Positions 62,077 to 64,000 of a stretch of DNA of 64,000 nt are shown here, piece by piece (the stretch's first letter is position 1; every line of letters starts with the position of its first letter). The notes beneath the pieces are model-generated. The model was given only the letters and a program-made list of their open reading frames with translations, did no database searches and was not told the origin of the DNA. The translations under genes and the position numbers were made by a program. The stretch lies in NCBI RefSeq assembly GCF_024691275.1, contig NZ_JAILNU010000023.1, forward strand, positions 1-64,000. The letters run 5' to 3'. Source of the stretch: Ruminococcus sp. (lineage in GTDB: Bacteria > Bacillota > Clostridia > Oscillospirales > Ruminococcaceae).

Positions 62077-62809
62077 CAGATTCACCTCCCTCGAACTCGC
62101 AAAGACCGCTGAAGTTGTCAAGGTCTTTGCCGAACTTCTTGATCTCCATTTTCTTGATGTGACGTTTGTGCTCTGACGGTATATCCGAAGGACGCACGAA
62201 CTCAATGATGCCGTTTTTCATTTCGGGCTTGAAGAAGCAAACGGTCATGAAGTCCTTATCTTCGTCCTTTTCGGCTTCGTCGGGATAGATCATAGCGTAG
62301 TACATGAATGCAAGGTCCATATCAACTCCGTCGTATGCGCCCTTGCCCTCACCGAAGATGCAAGGCTCAACGTAACCCTGACATTCCCGTGTGCCGAGAA
62401 AAATATCACGTCTGCCGCCGCGTTCTATCATACGTCTGGCGATATTATGATGCTTGTGTTCGTTCCTGTCCTGTTCGAGCTCAGGGCGGTTAAGGTTCCA
62501 TTCAAAATGAGCTCTTACCTGATAGCGAACATTTTCAAGGTAGTTATAGTATGCCAGATCGTTTCCGCCGTCGTATTTTATGGGACGAATACCTTTTCGC
62601 ACTGTTTTGATGGGGTTCATGATCCTTACAGCGTCTATATACCACGTAATTGTCGGTTTCCAGTAAACGCTCTGGAGACAGCCCTTCAGTGCTTCATATG
62701 TGGGGATACTGTAGCTGAATTTTTCACCGCCCACTCGAGTAAGCACATCTGAGAACAAAGCGTTTTTGCCGTATACGCAGAACTCAACTGTATTTCTGTG
62801 TTTTTGCAT
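62060..62809 (-). CDS. cas5c: Cas5c (Cas5d), crRNA-processing Cascade subunit
   Basis: A 249-residue type I-C Cas5. In this subtype it replaces Cas6 and cuts the repeat hairpin to leave the 11-nt 5' handle. FCVYGKNALFSDVLTRVGGEKFSYSIPTYEALKGCLQSVYWKPT is the conserved N-terminal region. The start at 62809 is preceded by AAAGGAGG. It is the first gene of cas5-cas8c-cas7-cas4-cas1-cas2 and has its own consensus promoter, so this operon can be regulated apart from cas3. Confidence 0.95.
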   Translation of the reverse strand: MQKHRNTVEFCVYGKNALFSDVLTRVGGEKFSYSIPTYEALKGCLQSVYWKPTITWYIDAVRIMNPIKTVRKGIRPIKYDGGNDLAYYNYLENVRYQVRAHFEWNLNRPELEQDRNEHKHHNIARRMIERGGRRDIFLGTRECQGYVEPCIFGEGKGAYDGVDMDLAFMYYAMIYPDEAEKDEDKDFMTVCFFKPEMKNGIIEFVRPSDIPSEHKRHIKKMEIKKFGKDLDNFSGLCEFEGGESDELDE

Positions 62810-62830
62810 CTGAGCACCTCCTTTTTTATC

Positions 62831-62849
62831 TTCTATACAAATTATATTA
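62831..62849 (+). promoter_or_regulatory. Predicted Cascade autorepression site: TTC PAM plus 16-nt seed over the cas5 promoter
   Basis: TTC (62831-62833) is followed by TATACAAATTATATTA (62834-62849). These 16 bases are identical to the start of the spacer-like part of the guide RNA at 62980-62995. TTC is the established type I-C PAM, and its placement directly 5' of the matched strand is correct. The match covers the -10 box of the cas5 operon promoter. Identity stops after base 16, expected to permit binding but not cleavage. Confidence 0.8.
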
Positions 62850-62869
62850 ATTTCAAACACGCTTGTCAA
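62841..62869 (-). promoter_or_regulatory. Consensus promoter of the cas5-cas2 operon
   Basis: On the minus strand TTGACA (62864-62869), 17 bp, TATAAT (62841-62846): a perfect sigma-A promoter about 30 bases before the cas5 start. Its -10 box lies inside the sequence matched by the crRNA-like guide. Confidence 0.88.
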
Positions 62870-62916
62870 GTCTTTTTCTAAAAAAATTTATAGAAAATCA
62901 AATTTAAGAGAATCTG

Positions 62917-62945
62917 TTGCTATTTATTGAGTTTTATGTTATAAT
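62917..62945 (+). promoter_or_regulatory. Promoter of the crRNA-like guide RNA
   Basis: TTGCTA (62917-62922), 17 bp, TATAAT (62940-62945) on the plus strand, divergent from the cas5 promoter. The start point falls at about 62951-62953, exactly where the repeat-like sequence begins. Confidence 0.7.
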
Positions 62946-62950
62946 AAACC

Positions 62951-63045
62951 GTCGCATATTAATATGCGTGGATTGAAAATATACAAATTATATTATCGTT
63001 TTTACGAGTCGGCACACCGCATGGGAGCATATCCTGTGCGGTGTG
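62951..63045 (+). ncRNA. CRISPR-repeat-like guide RNA (CreR-like) predicted to repress the cas operon
   Basis: GTCGC...GCGTGGATTGAAAA (62951-62979) keeps the ends and the 3' handle of the array repeat, but its stem is a different perfect palindrome, CGCATATTAATATGCG, a compensated change that Cas5 could still cut. A 33-nt spacer-like stretch follows (62980-63012). A hairpin CACACCGCA (63013-63021) / TGCGGTGTG (63037-63045) can close the 3' end. The spacer's first 16 nt match the cas5 promoter beside a TTC PAM. Cascade loaded with this RNA should block cas5-cas2 transcription. The sequence is seen directly; function is inferred from known CreR/CreA-type RNAs of other type I systems. Confidence 0.75.
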
Positions 63046-63063
63046 TTGATCTATCTGCAATGA

Positions 63064-64000
63064 TCAGTATATGAGTACTTCTTGTTCAGCGCCTTCCAAG
63101 GTCACTCCGAACTCATTATTATAAAAGCTGCGGTCTTTCAGGTAAAAAATTCCGCTTTGGTTCATGCTCAATGCACCTTTTTCGATGAGCTTTTTTTCTG
63201 CTGAGGCATAAACGCTGACAGTATATTTCTGAGCTTTTCTCAGCAGCTCAACAGCCTCAGAAGGGGAGATATCGCTTTCCAGCTCAGCGATTATAGCTTT
63301 AGCTTTTTTGTTATACGGAACGATAATACTCTTTGTTCTGCTGTCGATGACTTCAAAGAGAGTGCCTGCTGTCATGAAAGCCTGTGAAAGGAACTTCTCG
63401 GTGCTCTTTTTTACTTTCCAGCGGTCTTTATCAGTGGAAAGGAGCTCAAGCAAAGTTGTGTCGTTATCGCCGTCTTTGACCTTATAGGAGAGCTCATCTT
63501 TATAACGCTGAAACAGCATATTGAAGTATTTTGTCTGGATATCCACTGATAAAAGGTCTGCGTCGGTATTGCTGATAATATTTTGCGAGATGATCTGCGC
63601 AGACTTTATCTCTTCAAGGTGTCTTAGCTCCTCAGCCTTGAAGTTGATGATATATACAGGACATATCCTGCCGAATTCGTCGCTGCGGTTGCATCTTCCT
63701 GCTGCCTGAGCAGCATTGTCAAGTCCTGCGATTGCACGTATCACGCAGCTGAATGATATATCTACACCTGCTTCGATAAGCTGCGTTGTAACACATACAA
63801 CAGGCATTTTTCTCCTGAGGAATCTTTTCAGCGTACCTATGCGTTTTTTTCTGTGTACAGGACACATATTGGTACTGAGGTGTATGAGGCAGGCTTCATT
63901 TCCGAGGCGCTCTTTAAGTTCGGCATACATCTTCTTTGCCTGAGCCTTTGTATTAACTATCAGCAGAAGATCGCCGTTTTCTCTGAATTTTTCGCAGCAG
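63064..64000 (-). CDS. cas3: CRISPR-associated helicase-nuclease Cas3, C-terminal part (continues beyond window)
   Basis: The reading frame is open from 64000 to the stop at 63064 (312 codons seen); the start lies outside the window. It holds the second RecA-like helicase domain (LLLIVNTKAQAKKMYAEL motif IV; VTTQLIEAGVDISF motif V; DNAAQAAGRCNRSDEFG motif VI) and the Cas3 C-terminal domain. Cas3 unwinds and degrades target DNA after Cascade binding. It precedes cas5 on the same strand, but a 254-bp gap with its own promoter and a plus-strand guide RNA separates them. Confidence 0.95.
   Translation of the reverse strand, partial: CCEKFRENGDLLLIVNTKAQAKKMYAELKERLGNEACLIHLSTNMCPVHRKKRIGTLKRFLRRKMPVVCVTTQLIEAGVDISFSCVIRAIAGLDNAAQAAGRCNRSDEFGRICPVYIINFKAEELRHLEEIKSAQIISQNIISNTDADLLSVDIQTKYFNMLFQRYKDELSYKVKDGDNDTTLLELLSTDKDRWKVKKSTEKFLSQAFMTAGTLFEVIDSRTKSIIVPYNKKAKAIIAELESDISPSEAVELLRKAQKYTVSVYASAEKKLIEKGALSMNQSGIFYLKDRSFYNNEFGVTLEGAEQEVLIY

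Noticed and set aside
62060-62205. Longer start for Cas8c within cas5
   Set aside because: The extension has no family match; MSWTNELY at 62076 is the conserved Cas8c N terminus with GGGAGGTG upstream.

Overview
The window looks like a chromosomal segment of a fibre-degrading Ruminococcus-type Clostridium (Oscillospiraceae). Four large secreted enzymes or adhesin-like proteins carry C-terminal or internal dockerin modules (GH43-CBM22-dockerin-CE1, beta-helix/GH141-like-CBM6-dockerin, GH30-discoidin-dockerin, NlpC/P60-like-dockerin). A small BspA-type LRR protein also ends in a dockerin, which implies a cellulosome. Promoters are sigma-A consensus with 17-bp spacers, and a cotJABC spore-coat operon is present.

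Layout. 0-1.3 kb: tmRNA (ssrA), a GNAT acetyltransferase and smpB. 1.4-7.6 kb: a small unknown gene, then a two-component system divergent from a VTC-domain / DUF4956 / CotH operon, with an 11-bp-periodic operator array between them. 7.7-18.2 kb: three dockerin proteins and a MATE exporter. 18.3-25.3 kb: GNAT plus SLC13-type carrier, then an M13 peptidase lipoprotein followed by an ABC exporter. 25.4-30.5 kb: a TetR regulator divergent from a DUF1858 protein, and an FAD enzyme / GtrA / polytopic membrane protein operon. 30.7-33.4 kb: a TPP riboswitch-controlled thiD-thiC operon. 33.5-37 kb: a DUF3592-like protein, a flavoprotein-rubredoxin-rubredoxin-rubrerythrin fusion, a flavodoxin/ferredoxin fusion and a TraX protein. 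37.2-43.4 kb: a GH30-dockerin enzyme and a second ABC exporter. 43.7-45.7 kb: a small LRR protein, nadE and thrH. 45.9-50.2 kb: two tandem penicillin-binding lipoproteins, a small membrane exporter and an unknown protein. 50.3-51.4 kb: cotJABC. 51.5-64 kb: CRISPR territory.

The CRISPR locus is type I-C (cas3-cas5-cas8c-cas7-cas4-cas1-cas2, minus strand; cas3 runs off the window end). Its array has 56 repeats and 55 spacers by hand count (53483-57223), and a degenerate two-repeat relic lies about 1.8 kb away.

The most exciting signal is in the cas3-cas5 gap. A plus-strand consensus-like promoter (62917-62945) fires into a CRISPR-repeat-like stem plus the conserved crRNA handle (62951-62979), followed by a 33-nt spacer-like stretch and a terminal hairpin. 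The first 16 nt of that spacer match exactly a site flanked by 5'-TTC (the type I-C PAM) that covers the -10 box of the cas5 operon promoter (62834-62849). This predicts a built-in crRNA-like guide by which Cascade represses its own operon. The mechanism resembles CreR/CreA-type RNAs known in other type I systems, but I know of no description of this one.

Other strong signals are a palindromic element of about 111 bp present twice, each copy sitting in the loop of an intrinsic terminator, and the flavoprotein/rubredoxin/rubrerythrin fusion.
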